Shown: in pieces, positions 35,921 to 44,959 of the stretch
How positions within the stretch are numbered: the stretch's first letter is position 1
Layout of the letters: each line of letters begins with the position of its first letter
From: Nocardioides sp. WS12
GTDB taxonomy: Bacteria; Actinomycetota; Actinomycetes; Propionibacteriales; Nocardioidaceae
Length of the DNA: 64,000 bases
Direction of reading: 5' to 3'
Assembly: GCF_014108865.1 (NCBI RefSeq)
Contig: NZ_CP053928.1
Location: 2,790,001-2,854,000 of the forward strand
Notes under the pieces: generated by a model
Told to the model about the DNA's origin: nothing
Database searches by the model: none
What the model saw: only the letters and a program-made list of their open reading frames with translations
Made by a program: the position numbers and the translations under genes

Positions 35921-37484
35921 GGAATGCTCGCAACGAGTCGATTGTGTCGGTCTCCGCCGCTGTCTTGTCGTCCCGGTAACGGACGACTCTCGCGAAGCGG
36001 AGTGCGACGCCTCCTGGATAGCGGCTCGATCGCTGAACGCCGTCGAAAGCGATCTCGACCACCTGCTCCGGTCGAACCCTGACCACCCAGCCGTCATCCG
36101 TGACCTGAAGCTCGCGGAAGCGCTCGGTCTGCCAAGTAAGGATCTCGTCCGACATCCCTTTGAAAGTCTTCCCGACCATCACCCAGCCAGGTTCGTAACC
36201 GGTTTCCTCCGTCGTCTTGCCGAGCATCACGAAGCCGCCGGGTTGTGAGGGATCGCGCGCGCCCAGGTGGATGTTGGAGAGCCAGCCCTTGCGTCGCCCG
36301 GAACCGCGCTCGACAGCGAGCACGACCAGGTCGAGGGTGTGGACCGGCTTCACCTTGATCCACGCAGCGCCGCGGCGTCCCGCGTCATACGGCGCCGACG
36401 CGGACTTCACGACGACGCCCTCGTGACCGTCGGCGAGTGCTGCGGAGGCGAACGCTTGAGCCTGGTCCGGATCGGCGCCGACCCATCGTCGTACGCGATG
36501 TTGCTCGGGCACGAGATGTTCGAGCGCAGCCCAGCGTTCGGTCGCGGGCTGGTCGAGGAGATCGGTGCCGTCGAGGTGCAGCAGGTCGAAGAAGTACGGC
36601 GTCACAACGGTGCCGCTGTTTGCCTCGCCCTGCGTGGCTGTCCGTGACGCGGTCTCCTGGAACGGGCGGGGGCGGCCGTCGTGGGCGAGCGCGAGTGCCT
36701 CGCCATCGAGGACGATCCTGTCAGCGGGCAAGGCCCGGACGATCGCGACGACCTCGGGAAGTCGCGCTGTGATGTCGTCGAGGCTGCGGGTCGCGACGAC
36801 CACCTCGTCGCCGTCGCGGTGCACCTGGATCCGGATGCCGTCGAGCTTCGCATCCACGCCGAAGACCTCACCGGCCGGTGCGGCCTTCTCGATGGCGGCC
36901 GCGACGTCAGGGGCCGACGACGCCAGCATCGGCAGCACCGGACGGCCCACGCTCAGACCCACCGCAGCGAGCGCTTCCGGTCCCTCGAAGGCCGCGTCGA
37001 CGACGTACGTCGCCCCGCCGGCCAGCATCGCTGCCCGTCGTACGACGACCAGGGGCACTCTGGCAGCCAGGGCGATCGCGTCGGTGACCACGGCTTCCAG
37101 CGCGCCCTGGCGTACCTCGCCGACGGCGACGGCACGCAGCCATTCCTGTTCGGGCGCTGTCGCGGCGCCGAACAGGTCATCGGTCAGGGTGGCCCGCGCT
37201 GCCTGGGATCCGGGGCCGCCGAGCTCGGACATCGCCGCGAAGGCGGCGTCGACCTGTCCCACCGCCAGGGAGGGCGCATCGGCGGGGGAGGGAAGCGCCT
37301 GGAGGCTGCGCCAGCCCAGTCCCGTGCGACGTTGCCGTAGGCGCCCGCTCAGGTAGTGCGCAACGAGGGAGCGCTCGTCCGGCGCGGCGGCGAGCAGCAG
37401 GTCAGCGAGGAACCGGGTCTTGTCCTTGCGTGACCGAGTCGCACCCACCGCGGCCGAGACGTCGACGAGATCGCGCAGCAGCAC
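35907..37484 (-). CDS. ligB: ATP-dependent DNA ligase (LigB-like) with internal duplication
   Basis: A 525-residue ligase that seals nicks using ATP. The adenylated lysine is Lys213 in VDAKLDGIRIQ. Downstream motifs include VLDGEAL, GHEGVVVKS and AWIKVKP, then an OB-fold. An extra 16 residues lie in the OB-fold: FVMLGKT is followed by TEETGYEPG and a second copy, WVMVGKT, before FKGMSDE. This arises from 17-base direct repeats at 36166-36182 and 36214-36230, 48 bases apart. The GTG start lies 12 bases after the TetR stop, so the two may be co-transcribed. Confidence 0.9.
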   Translation of the reverse strand: MLLRDLVDVSAAVGATRSRKDKTRFLADLLLAAAPDERSLVAHYLSGRLRQRRTGLGWRSLQALPSPADAPSLAVGQVDAAFAAMSELGGPGSQAARATLTDDLFGAATAPEQEWLRAVAVGEVRQGALEAVVTDAIALAARVPLVVVRRAAMLAGGATYVVDAAFEGPEALAAVGLSVGRPVLPMLASSAPDVAAAIEKAAPAGEVFGVDAKLDGIRIQVHRDGDEVVVATRSLDDITARLPEVVAIVRALPADRIVLDGEALALAHDGRPRPFQETASRTATQGEANSGTVVTPYFFDLLHLDGTDLLDQPATERWAALEHLVPEQHRVRRWVGADPDQAQAFASAALADGHEGVVVKSASAPYDAGRRGAAWIKVKPVHTLDLVVLAVERGSGRRKGWLSNIHLGARDPSQPGGFVMLGKTTEETGYEPGWVMVGKTFKGMSDEILTWQTERFRELQVTDDGWVVRVRPEQVVEIAFDGVQRSSRYPGGVALRFARVVRYRDDKTAAETDTIDSLRAFLSAE

Positions 37485-37496
37485 AACGGCGTCCGA

Positions 37497-38105
37497 TCAG
37501 TGAGTGGCCTCGAGGACCGCGGCAGACACGGCGCCCTGGATGACCTGCTCGTAGACCTCGTCGAGGCTCACTGCGGACGCGCTCGTCAGCGAGAGATCGC
37601 CGAAGTATCCGGCCACCTCGAGGGACACGAAGCCGTGCAGCGCGGCGAAAAGCGCCATGCCCGTCTGGATGAGCCGGTCCTCGGGCAGCCCCGCGGATCG
37701 CACCATCACGGCGAGGGCTTCGATCGCCTCGAGGGCGGCGGTGTAGAAGCCTTCGCGGTCGATCGGCGGTCGGGTCAGTGCGGCGTAGCGCTGCGGGTGG
37801 GTCCGGGCGAACACCCGCAGTTCGTGGCTGAGGGCGCGCAGGCCGTCGGCGCCGGCGTGGCCCATGGCCGCGGCGCGGACGTGCTCGCCGAGCATCCGCA
37901 TGGCCCGCACCTGAACGAGGGCCCGCAGGTCCTCGAGGTTCGCCACGTGGTTGTAGAGCGAGGACACCCGTGCCTCGAGCTCGGCAGCGAGCGAGGTCAT
38001 GGTCAGGGCGTCGTACCCGTCACGATCGACGAGAACCTCCGCTGCCTGGAGCACGGCCTCTTGGTCGAGCCGGCCGCGGCGAGCGCGGGTCGCGTCGATG
38101 GTCAA
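37497..38105 (-). CDS. TetR family transcriptional regulator
   Basis: A 202-residue regulator with helix-turn-helix ALTMTSLAAELEARVSSLYNHV (about residues 30-52; note the run is typical of TetR-C group proteins with a WHG-like C-domain). The TTG at 38105 is chosen because GGAGGG lies just upstream (complement of 38109-38114) and no ATG or GTG is better placed. It sits ahead of the ligase on the minus strand and is divergent from the glycosylase. Targets unknown. Confidence 0.85.
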   Translation of the reverse strand: MTIDATRARRGRLDQEAVLQAAEVLVDRDGYDALTMTSLAAELEARVSSLYNHVANLEDLRALVQVRAMRMLGEHVRAAAMGHAGADGLRALSHELRVFARTHPQRYAALTRPPIDREGFYTAALEAIEALAVMVRSAGLPEDRLIQTGMALFAALHGFVSLEVAGYFGDLSLTSASAVSLDEVYEQVIQGAVSAAVLEATH

Positions 38106-38108
38106 CTG

Positions 38109-38114
38109 CCCTCC
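38109..38114 (-). promoter_or_regulatory. Ribosome-binding site fixing the TTG start of the TetR gene
   Basis: GGAGGG on the minus strand, three bases before the TTG codon. It is the only strong ribosome site near the conserved N-terminus. Confidence 0.5.
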
Positions 38115-38140
38115 GGGAGCGTGAGGTGGGTGAAATGGGT

Positions 38141-38148
38141 TCGTACGA
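38141..38148. promoter_or_regulatory. Short palindrome in the TetR-glycosylase divergent region
   Basis: TCGTACGA is a perfect 8-base palindrome about 35 bases upstream of the TetR start and could be the core of its operator. The flanks are not symmetrical. Confidence 0.25.
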
Positions 38149-38221
38149 TTGTGAGAGAGCGTAGTCGTCGCGGACCGAATCCGGCGACTGACAACGCCTG
38201 TGAGCCATGGGTGAATGGCCT

Positions 38222-38227
38222 TACAGT
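38222..38227 (+). promoter_or_regulatory. -10 element of the glycosylase gene (leaderless)
   Basis: TACAGT lies exactly six bases before the ATG at 38234, deciding that start over an upstream one at 38207. Confidence 0.5.
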
Positions 38228-38233
38228 GCTGCG

Positions 38234-39172
38234 ATGACCTCCCCGGACGGAGTCCGCGTGTGGCACCCGGGCCGACCGGTCCCGGTGGCCGCGATGCTTC
38301 GCCAGCAGCGTCGCGGTGGTGGCGATCCGACCCATCGTCTGGATGTGGCGGGGTGCCATTGGCGAGCGAGTCGCACGCCCGAGGGCCCTGTCTGTCTGGC
38401 CATCTCGAACCAGGACGCCGACGGTGACATCGAGGCCCGGGCGTGGGGAGAGGGCAGTGCGTGGGCACTGGCCCAGATGCCTGCGCTGCTGGGGGACCTC
38501 GACGACTGGACCGGGTTCGTGCCGCAGCATCCGCTCCTCGAGGACGCGCTGCGTCGTCACCCGAACCTTCGGCTGGGACGGACCGATCGGGTGCTGGAGG
38601 CCGTCGTACCCGCGATCATCGAGCAGAAGGTCACCGGCCAGGAGGCCTTCGCCGGCTTCCGTGCGTTGGTACGACGTCACGGCACTCCCGCGCCGGGTGC
38701 CGGTGCCGACCACCATCTGATGGTCCAGCCCGACGCGGCGACCCTGCGGTCCATCCCGTCGTGGGAGTGGCTGGCCCTCCACATCGACCCTGCTCGATCG
38801 CGGGCCGTCGTCACGGCGGCACGACACGCCGAAGCGCTCGAGCGGATTGTCGATCTGCCGGGCGAGGAGGTGGAGCGGCGTCTGCGGAGCCTCCCCGGTA
38901 TCGGTGTGTGGACCAGTGCCGAGGTGCGGCAGCGCGCCTTCGGAGACCCGGATGCCGTGTCGTACGGCGACTACCACGTGGCCAAGGACGTCGGTTGGGC
39001 GCTGACGGGTGCGGAGTTCGATGACGGCGGCCTCGCCGCGTACCTTGCGCCCTGGCGTGGACACCGGGGACGGGTTCCTTTCCTCGTCGCCGCGGCCGGA
39101 TTGACGCGCCCGCGACGGGGTCCACGCATGACGCCACGTGAACACCTCAGGACGCGTGACCAATTTGCGTGA
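38234..39172 (+). CDS. AlkA-like DNA-3-methyladenine glycosylase (HhH-GPD)
   Basis: A 312-residue base-excision glycosylase. The helix-hairpin-helix LRSLPGIGVWTSAEV (about residues 220-234) is followed by a GPD-type loop, RAFGDPDAVSYGDYHV, with the catalytic Asp region. EQKVTGQEAFAGFRALV is the conserved helix before it. It would remove alkylated purines. With the neighbouring ligase it forms a small DNA-repair cluster, although they lie on opposite strands. Confidence 0.88.
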   Translation: MTSPDGVRVWHPGRPVPVAAMLRQQRRGGGDPTHRLDVAGCHWRASRTPEGPVCLAISNQDADGDIEARAWGEGSAWALAQMPALLGDLDDWTGFVPQHPLLEDALRRHPNLRLGRTDRVLEAVVPAIIEQKVTGQEAFAGFRALVRRHGTPAPGAGADHHLMVQPDAATLRSIPSWEWLALHIDPARSRAVVTAARHAEALERIVDLPGEEVERRLRSLPGIGVWTSAEVRQRAFGDPDAVSYGDYHVAKDVGWALTGAEFDDGGLAAYLAPWRGHRGRVPFLVAAAGLTRPRRGPRMTPREHLRTRDQFA

Positions 39173-39243
39173 TATCTGTTACACCGAGCAACAGGCAGTC
39201 GCGATGCTCCGCGACTGGCGGGAATTCGCCCGCGATCGAAGGC

Positions 39244-39249
39244 AAGGGG
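39244..39249 (+). promoter_or_regulatory. Ribosome-binding site fixing the start of the SCP2-like gene
   Basis: AAGGGG five bases before the ATG at 39255. The alternative in-frame starts at 39138 and 39156 lie inside the glycosylase gene and lack such a site. Confidence 0.55.
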
Positions 39250-39254
39250 TGCGC

Positions 39255-40211
39255 ATGGGAGTCGTCGGGATGGGTGCCTACGCGCACGCTTCCGCGCAGG
39301 ACGTCACGCGACTCCTCGCCGAGGTCGACCCGGCCGCGTTCATCGTCGCGATCCGTTCAGCATCTGATGCAGATCTGCTGGCTGTGACCCATGACGCACA
39401 ACGGGGGTTCGCCGTTGTCGAAGGTGTGATGCAGCGCATCGGCGAGTTCGCCGTCCCCGGGCAGCTCGTGGACCTGGACTGCCACGTGCGGTGGGAGACC
39501 ACGGACCTTCCCGATGTGCACCACGTCCTCCGTCTCCACGACGGTACGACGACGGTGGTTGCCGAAGGCCACGCGACCGACCTGGTGGTGCACGGGACGG
39601 CCCTCCAGCTCCTGCGCCTGGTTGCCGGTCAACTCGATGTCGCGGTCGCCTACCTCGGCGACTCGATCAGCCTCGAGGGCTCGAGCGCCGCTGCGCTCGC
39701 CCTCGCCGCACTCTTCGCCGTCGACGGCGCCACTCCACTGACGGGGCAGCCCGTCAACCCTCGCGACATCGACCCGGTGCAGGTTGCCCGGGCACTCTCC
39801 GGCGTCAGCGCCGACCATCTCCGGTCGGTCATGGCGTCGGGCTTCCGGCCGGTCATCCTCGAAGAGATCTTCGACCGGATGCCGGCCTACGTGAACGGCC
39901 GAAAGGCAGCAGGCGTCCAGATCACGGTCGGCTTCAGGTTGACCGGGCGCCCCGACGGAGAGGTGGACCGTTACGTGCTCCGACTCAGAGACGGTCAAGC
40001 GACCGTTCTCGCAGGGGAGGCGGCTGATGCCGTCGGCCGGGACGATCGCGATGCGACCGTCACCTGTGAGGCGCAGGACTTCCTGCGCCTGGCGACCGGT
40101 CACCTCAGCGCCGTGACAGGTGTGCTGCGAGGACAACTGAAGGTGCGCGGTGACAAGGTCGCTGCGCTGCGCCTCAACTCCGCTTTCGACATCCCGACGG
40201 CGGCAGCCTGA
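39255..40211 (+). CDS. Tandem SCP2-like sterol-carrier protein heading the Mce operon
   Basis: A 318-residue protein with two related SCP2-like domains. Domain 1 spans about residues 13-155 (DADLLAVTHDAQRGFAVVEGVM, then ATDLVVHGTALQLLRLVAGQLD). Domain 2 spans about 175-315 (DHLRSVMASGFRPVILEEIFDRM, then CEAQDFLRLATGHLSAVTG). Such domains bind sterols or fatty acyl chains. Its TGA overlaps the ATG of the first permease gene, so it is translated with the importer. It probably takes the imported lipid on the cytoplasmic side; this is inference. Confidence 0.75.
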   Translation: MGVVGMGAYAHASAQDVTRLLAEVDPAAFIVAIRSASDADLLAVTHDAQRGFAVVEGVMQRIGEFAVPGQLVDLDCHVRWETTDLPDVHHVLRLHDGTTTVVAEGHATDLVVHGTALQLLRLVAGQLDVAVAYLGDSISLEGSSAAALALAALFAVDGATPLTGQPVNPRDIDPVQVARALSGVSADHLRSVMASGFRPVILEEIFDRMPAYVNGRKAAGVQITVGFRLTGRPDGEVDRYVLRLRDGQATVLAGEAADAVGRDDRDATVTCEAQDFLRLATGHLSAVTGVLRGQLKVRGDKVAALRLNSAFDIPTAAA

Positions 40212-41035
40212 TGGCCGCGGTCGTTGCAGGTGGCCGTTCGTTCGCGAGCAGCTTCATCGGCCGGTTCAAGGACGGCGTCGAGACCACGGGTGACCTGGTC
40301 AAGTTGTCGGTCGAGTCGTTGCAGTGGGGTTTCTCCGACATCCTGGCCCGCCGCTTCTCCTGGAGCGAGTTCCTGCTCCAGTGCTGGTTCATGACCCGCG
40401 TGTCGCTGTTGCCGACGATCCTGGTGTCGATCCCGTTCGGCGTCATCACGTCGGTGCAGATCGGTGCGGCCGCCAATCAGATCGGTGCGCAGTCCTTCAT
40501 CGGAGCGGTCAACGGCATCGGCGTGCTCCGGCAGGGCGCGCCACTGGTGACGTCGTTGATGATCGCGGGCGCTGTCGGGTCGGCCATCTGCGCTGACCTG
40601 GGTGCGCGCACGGTCCGCGAAGAGATCGATGCGCTCAAGGTGATGGGCATCTCGCCGATCCAGCGCCTGGTGGCGCCCCGCATCCTTGCCGGGCTCCTCG
40701 TGTCGATCCTGCTGACGGTCATCGTCGCCATGACCGCCATGACCACGGCGTTCGCCATCGTCGTCGGAACCGGCCAGATCTCATCGGGCACCTACCTCGA
40801 CTCCTTCGTCGGGCTCGCGCAGCCAGCTGACCTCGTGCTGGCGGAGCTCAAGGCCTTCATCTTCGGATTCGTGGCGGTCATCGTCGCGGCGCACAAGGGC
40901 CTGCACGCGTTCGGTGGTCCGAAGGCAGTTGCTGACGCGGTCAACCAGGCCGTCGTCCTCAGCGTGATCCTGTTGGCCGTCATCAACGTCGGTCTGACCC
41001 AGGCCTACGTCATGCTCTTCCCCGGAGGTGCCTGA
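40211..41035 (+). CDS. yrbEA: MlaE/YrbE-type Mce permease A (locus 1)
   Basis: A 274-residue integral membrane protein of the MlaE family, one of two permeases of an Mce lipid importer. It has about five hydrophobic helices, and the cytoplasmic EEIDALKVMGISPIQRLVAPR segment that contacts the ATPase. TGATG overlaps join it to the SCP2 gene upstream and to permease B downstream. The MceG ATPase is not in this window. Confidence 0.92.
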   Translation: MAAVVAGGRSFASSFIGRFKDGVETTGDLVKLSVESLQWGFSDILARRFSWSEFLLQCWFMTRVSLLPTILVSIPFGVITSVQIGAAANQIGAQSFIGAVNGIGVLRQGAPLVTSLMIAGAVGSAICADLGARTVREEIDALKVMGISPIQRLVAPRILAGLLVSILLTVIVAMTAMTTAFAIVVGTGQISSGTYLDSFVGLAQPADLVLAELKAFIFGFVAVIVAAHKGLHAFGGPKAVADAVNQAVVLSVILLAVINVGLTQAYVMLFPGGA

Positions 41036-41904
41036 TGTCCCAGGTCCAGCTAGGACGCACCCTCGGGTCGCGGTTCTCCGATGCCTTGGTCGGCCTGACC
41101 GACGGCTTCATGTCGACGCTCGCCCAACTCGGGTCGTTCGTCACCTTCGCGGGCAAGGTCTTCGTCAACATCCCTTCGACGATCGCCATGTACCCGAAGG
41201 AGGTGCTGCGTCAGATCAAGGACATCGCCTGGGGCAGCGGCGCACTCCTGGTCGGTGGCGGCACCGTCGGCGTCATGATCCTGTTGTCGGTCGCGGCCGG
41301 AACGTCGATCGGCATCGAGGGCTTCAACGGTCTCGAGATCGTCGGCCTGGCACCGCTGACCGGCTTCATCTCCGCCAGCGTGAACACTCGTGAACTGGCG
41401 CCCCTGATCGCGGCGCTCGCGCTCGGCGCCCAGGTCGGATGTCGGTTCACGGCGCAGATCGGGTCGATGAAGATCCATGAGGAGATCGACGCGATCGAGG
41501 TGATGGCGGTGAGCGCGATGCGTTACGTCGTGACCACCCGCGTCATCGCCTGCATGGTCGCGATCCTGCCGCTCTACCTGATCGGTCTGATCGGCAGCTA
41601 CGCCGCCTCCCAGGCGTCGGTCGTCTTCCTGTTCGGACAGTCACCGGGTCAGTACGACCACTACTTCTCTTCCTTCGTGCAGGGCCGCGACATCGTCTTC
41701 TCGATCATCAAGATCCTGATCTTCGCGCTCACGGTGGCGCTCATCCACTGCTGGTACGGGATGAGGGTTGGCGGCGGCCCGCAGGCCGTCGGCGAGGCCA
41801 CCGGCACCGCCATTCGTGCGTCCATCGTGTCCATCGTCGTTCTCGACATGATCCTCACCCTGGTGTTCTGGGGCGGGGACCCAGGCTTCCGGATCTCGGG
41901 GTGA
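41035..41904 (+). CDS. yrbEB: MlaE/YrbE-type Mce permease B (locus 1)
   Basis: A 289-residue MlaE-family permease partnering permease A. The ATPase-contact segment is EEIDAIEVMAVSAMRYVVTTR, and the N-terminal cytoplasmic helix includes YPKEVLRQIKDIAWG. TGATG start overlap; nine bases to mceA. Confidence 0.92.
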   Translation: MSQVQLGRTLGSRFSDALVGLTDGFMSTLAQLGSFVTFAGKVFVNIPSTIAMYPKEVLRQIKDIAWGSGALLVGGGTVGVMILLSVAAGTSIGIEGFNGLEIVGLAPLTGFISASVNTRELAPLIAALALGAQVGCRFTAQIGSMKIHEEIDAIEVMAVSAMRYVVTTRVIACMVAILPLYLIGLIGSYAASQASVVFLFGQSPGQYDHYFSSFVQGRDIVFSIIKILIFALTVALIHCWYGMRVGGGPQAVGEATGTAIRASIVSIVVLDMILTLVFWGGDPGFRISG

Positions 41905-41913
41905 GGTGAAGAA

Positions 41914-42969
41914 ATGGCTCGCGAAGAAACTCGGCAGCAGCTCGCCCGACGGGGGCTGATCGCGCTGGTCGCCCTGGCGGTCATCGGTGCGCTCATCACG
42001 TTGCGCAGCAATGGCACCTTCGGCTCCAAGCCGCACGTCACCGCAGAGGTCGCCAACGCCGGCGGCTCGCTGCGTGCTGGCTCCGACGTGAAGATGAACG
42101 GCGCCATCGTCGGCAAGGTCTCCTCCATCGACCGGGCGAAGTCCGGCGGCGGTGTGACCATCGACATCGAGATGTCCGAGGACGACATCGACTCCGTGCC
42201 GGCCAACGCGGTGGCCCGGGTGCTGCCCGCGACGGTGTTCGGTACGACGTTCGTGGACCTCGTGCTCTACGGAAAGGGTTCCGGAAAGCTGAAGGCCGGG
42301 TCGGTGGTCAAGGCCGACTCCAGCCAGGGCACGCTGGAACTGCAGCAGGCGCTGGACGACATCGACCGACTGGTCAAGGCCCTCGGGCCGGCCGAGCTCG
42401 CGTCGGCGATCGGATCGGCAGCCGAGGCCCTCGACGGCCGAGGCGGCCAGATCGGTGAGCAGGTCCGGGTGCTCAACTCGTACCTCGACAGGCTCAACCC
42501 GAGGATGCCCCAGGTGCGTGCCGACCTGACGGCACTGGCGTCCACGACGAAGCTGCTCGACGAGATCGCTCCTGACCTGCTCGACGCGACGGACGACGTG
42601 CTGGTCACGTTGAACACCATCGTCACGCAAGAGGCGTCCCTGACGGCGCTGATCTCCGGCGGCACCACCCTGGCCCGCACCGCACGTGGCTTCCTCAGCA
42701 AGAACGAGAAGGCGCTGGTTCGATTCATCAACGGGTCGGCCGTGCTGCTCGATGCGGTGTACGACAACCGCAGGGCCGGCATCACGGACGCGATCGCCGT
42801 GAACATCGCCCTCGGCAAGGTCATCCCGACGACCGTGAGAGAAGGATTCGTGAAGACCGACGGCACGATCAAGCTCGGTGTGCCGCGCTACTACAGCCAG
42901 CGGCCGACGTACCGCACCGGCAGCACCGATCAGGCGGGCATCGGCGGATTGTTGGGGTCGGGCCGATGA
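41914..42969 (+). CDS. mceA: Mce family protein A (locus 1)
   Basis: A 351-residue substrate-binding subunit. One N-terminal membrane helix (about residues 12-32), an MCE/MlaD barrel domain (about 35-120) with RAGSDVKMNGAIVGKV, and a long helical domain that would form part of the periplasmic tunnel. GAGGTGAAG precedes the ATG. An ATGA overlap leads to mceB. Confidence 0.92.
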   Translation: MAREETRQQLARRGLIALVALAVIGALITLRSNGTFGSKPHVTAEVANAGGSLRAGSDVKMNGAIVGKVSSIDRAKSGGGVTIDIEMSEDDIDSVPANAVARVLPATVFGTTFVDLVLYGKGSGKLKAGSVVKADSSQGTLELQQALDDIDRLVKALGPAELASAIGSAAEALDGRGGQIGEQVRVLNSYLDRLNPRMPQVRADLTALASTTKLLDEIAPDLLDATDDVLVTLNTIVTQEASLTALISGGTTLARTARGFLSKNEKALVRFINGSAVLLDAVYDNRRAGITDAIAVNIALGKVIPTTVREGFVKTDGTIKLGVPRYYSQRPTYRTGSTDQAGIGGLLGSGR

Positions 42970-43982
42970 CCGGGCTCCGGACGATCGCGATCAAGTTCGC
43001 GGCCTTTGCCACCCTCAGCGGCCTGCTGCTCATGTTGTTGATCAACACGATGACCAACGGGGTGTCCGGCGACACCCGGGAGGTCGTCGCCGAGTTCAGT
43101 GACGTCAGCGGTCTGCGGATCGGTGACGACGTGAAGGCGGCCGGTGTCCGGGTCGGTCAGGTCAAGAAGATCGAGGCCACCGACGAAGGCGCTGAGATCA
43201 CCCTGGAGGTTGCCCGTGAGCAGGCAGTCCTCGACAACACCAAGCTCGTGATGCGCTACCAGAACCTCCTCGGCCAGCGTTACATCGGCATGGTGCAGGG
43301 CTCCAAGCGAGGCGCCGAGGTCGAGGACGGAGCCAAGGTGCCGGTGACACAGACAGACCCGGGCTTCGACCTGACCGAGTTGCTCAACGGTTTCCGTCCG
43401 CTGTTCAAGGTGCTGCAGCCGGCCGACGTGAACACGCTGGCCACGTCACTCGTCAAGGTCCTGCAGGGGGAGGGCGGCACCATCGAGCAGCTCCTCAAGC
43501 AGACCGGCGAGCTGAGCAACTTCCTGGCCGACAAGGACGCCGTCATCGGTCAGGTCATGACGAACCTCAAGCCGGTGCTCGACAACCTGGCCGGCCAGGG
43601 CGACGAGCTCACCGCCACCGTTCGGGAACTGCGGGGTCTGATGACAGGCCTTGCCCAGGACCGCGAGTCGATCGGTGCGTCGATCGACGGGGTCAGCCGC
43701 CTGGTCGGAGCGACGAGTTCGCTCCTCAAGGAGGTCAAGGTTCCCCTGGTGAAGGCGACGGATCGCTTCGTGACGGTTGCCGACATGCTCGAGAAGTCGC
43801 GAGGAAGTCTGGAGGACGCGGTGCCCGCATTCGGGACCATCTTCGAATCGCTCGGTAGAGCGACGTCGTACGAGAACGCGTTGAACGTCTACGTGTGTTC
43901 GTTGTCGATCGCCCTGACCGAGAACGCCGGCGGGATCAACCCGGTCGGCAACAACGGACCCTGGTCGGCGGTGTGTCGATGA
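42966..43982 (+). CDS. mceB: Mce family protein B (locus 1)
   Basis: A 338-residue Mce subunit. N-terminal helix about residues 5-27, MCE domain with RIGDDVKAAGVRVGQVKKI, then coiled helices. It ends YVCSLSIALTEN and NGPWSAVCR, with two cysteines typical of MceB. Four-base ATGA overlaps on both sides. Confidence 0.92.
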   Translation: MTGLRTIAIKFAAFATLSGLLLMLLINTMTNGVSGDTREVVAEFSDVSGLRIGDDVKAAGVRVGQVKKIEATDEGAEITLEVAREQAVLDNTKLVMRYQNLLGQRYIGMVQGSKRGAEVEDGAKVPVTQTDPGFDLTELLNGFRPLFKVLQPADVNTLATSLVKVLQGEGGTIEQLLKQTGELSNFLADKDAVIGQVMTNLKPVLDNLAGQGDELTATVRELRGLMTGLAQDRESIGASIDGVSRLVGATSSLLKEVKVPLVKATDRFVTVADMLEKSRGSLEDAVPAFGTIFESLGRATSYENALNVYVCSLSIALTENAGGINPVGNNGPWSAVCR

Positions 43983-44959
43983 AGCCCATGAATGAGCGCG
44001 ACCCCATGAAGGTCGGCATCATCACGATCGCGATCCTCGGCCTCATCGGTGCTGTGGTCGTCGTCCTGAGTGTCACGTCGTTCGGTACGAAGAAGTACAC
44101 CGCGATCGTCGAGCACACCGCGGGTCTGCGGTCCGGTGAGGACGTCCAGGTTCACGGCGTCAACTCCGGCAAGATCACGGGCGTCGAGCTCGAGGATGAC
44201 CACGTGCTGGTCAGCTTCGTACTCGACAGCGACATCGAACTCGGCAACCAGACCACCGCCACGGTCAAGGTGGCCACCCTGCTGGGCAGCCACTATCTCG
44301 AGGTGGATCCCAACGGAACGGGCTCGCTCGCGAACGGCCAGATCCCGATGGACCGCACGTCGGTGCCCTACAACCTCCAAGACGTCATCGAGGAGGGCAC
44401 CAAGGCGCTCGACAAGCTCGACCCCGACATCCTGGCCAAGGCACTGACCGCCATGGCCGGAACGCTGGGCGCGAGCGAGGACGAGATCGGGCCGGCGCTC
44501 GAGGGCGTCGCCCGACTCTCCGAGGTCATCTCGAAGCGCTCCGACCAGGTCGGGGACCTGCTGGTCTCGACGCGCAGCGTGACCGACCAACTGTCCGCGA
44601 GCAGCGAGGACATCGTCGGCCTGATGAAGCAGGCCAACCTCGTGGTCAGCGAGATCACCAGCCGCAAGGACGCCATCCACACGCTCCTCGTGGAGACCAC
44701 CGAGCTCTCGAAGGCGCTGACTGCGATCGTCAAGGCGACCAACGGCAAGTTGAAGCCGGCCCTGACTGACCTGAACGCGGTGTTGGACACCCTCAACAGG
44801 CAGGACAAGCAGTTGACTCACCTGCTCGAGGTGATGGGCCCCTCGGTCCGGTACGTCGCCAACGCGACCGGCAGCGGTCCGTTCGTGCCGCTCTACCTCA
44901 AGCCGCCCGCCGTTCCGGCGGACGACACGACCTGCAAGCTGCGGGGTGACTGCCAGTGA
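43979..44959 (+). CDS. mceC: Mce family protein C (locus 1)
   Basis: A 326-residue Mce subunit. The start is the ATG in the ATGA overlap, giving a short tail then a helix (about residues 11-31). The MCE domain has RSGEDVQVHGVNSGKITGV. The helical part resembles the cognate Mce4C in this window. It ends with a proline-rich CKLRGDCQ tail. Confidence 0.9.
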   Translation: MKPMNERDPMKVGIITIAILGLIGAVVVVLSVTSFGTKKYTAIVEHTAGLRSGEDVQVHGVNSGKITGVELEDDHVLVSFVLDSDIELGNQTTATVKVATLLGSHYLEVDPNGTGSLANGQIPMDRTSVPYNLQDVIEEGTKALDKLDPDILAKALTAMAGTLGASEDEIGPALEGVARLSEVISKRSDQVGDLLVSTRSVTDQLSASSEDIVGLMKQANLVVSEITSRKDAIHTLLVETTELSKALTAIVKATNGKLKPALTDLNAVLDTLNRQDKQLTHLLEVMGPSVRYVANATGSGPFVPLYLKPPAVPADDTTCKLRGDCQ

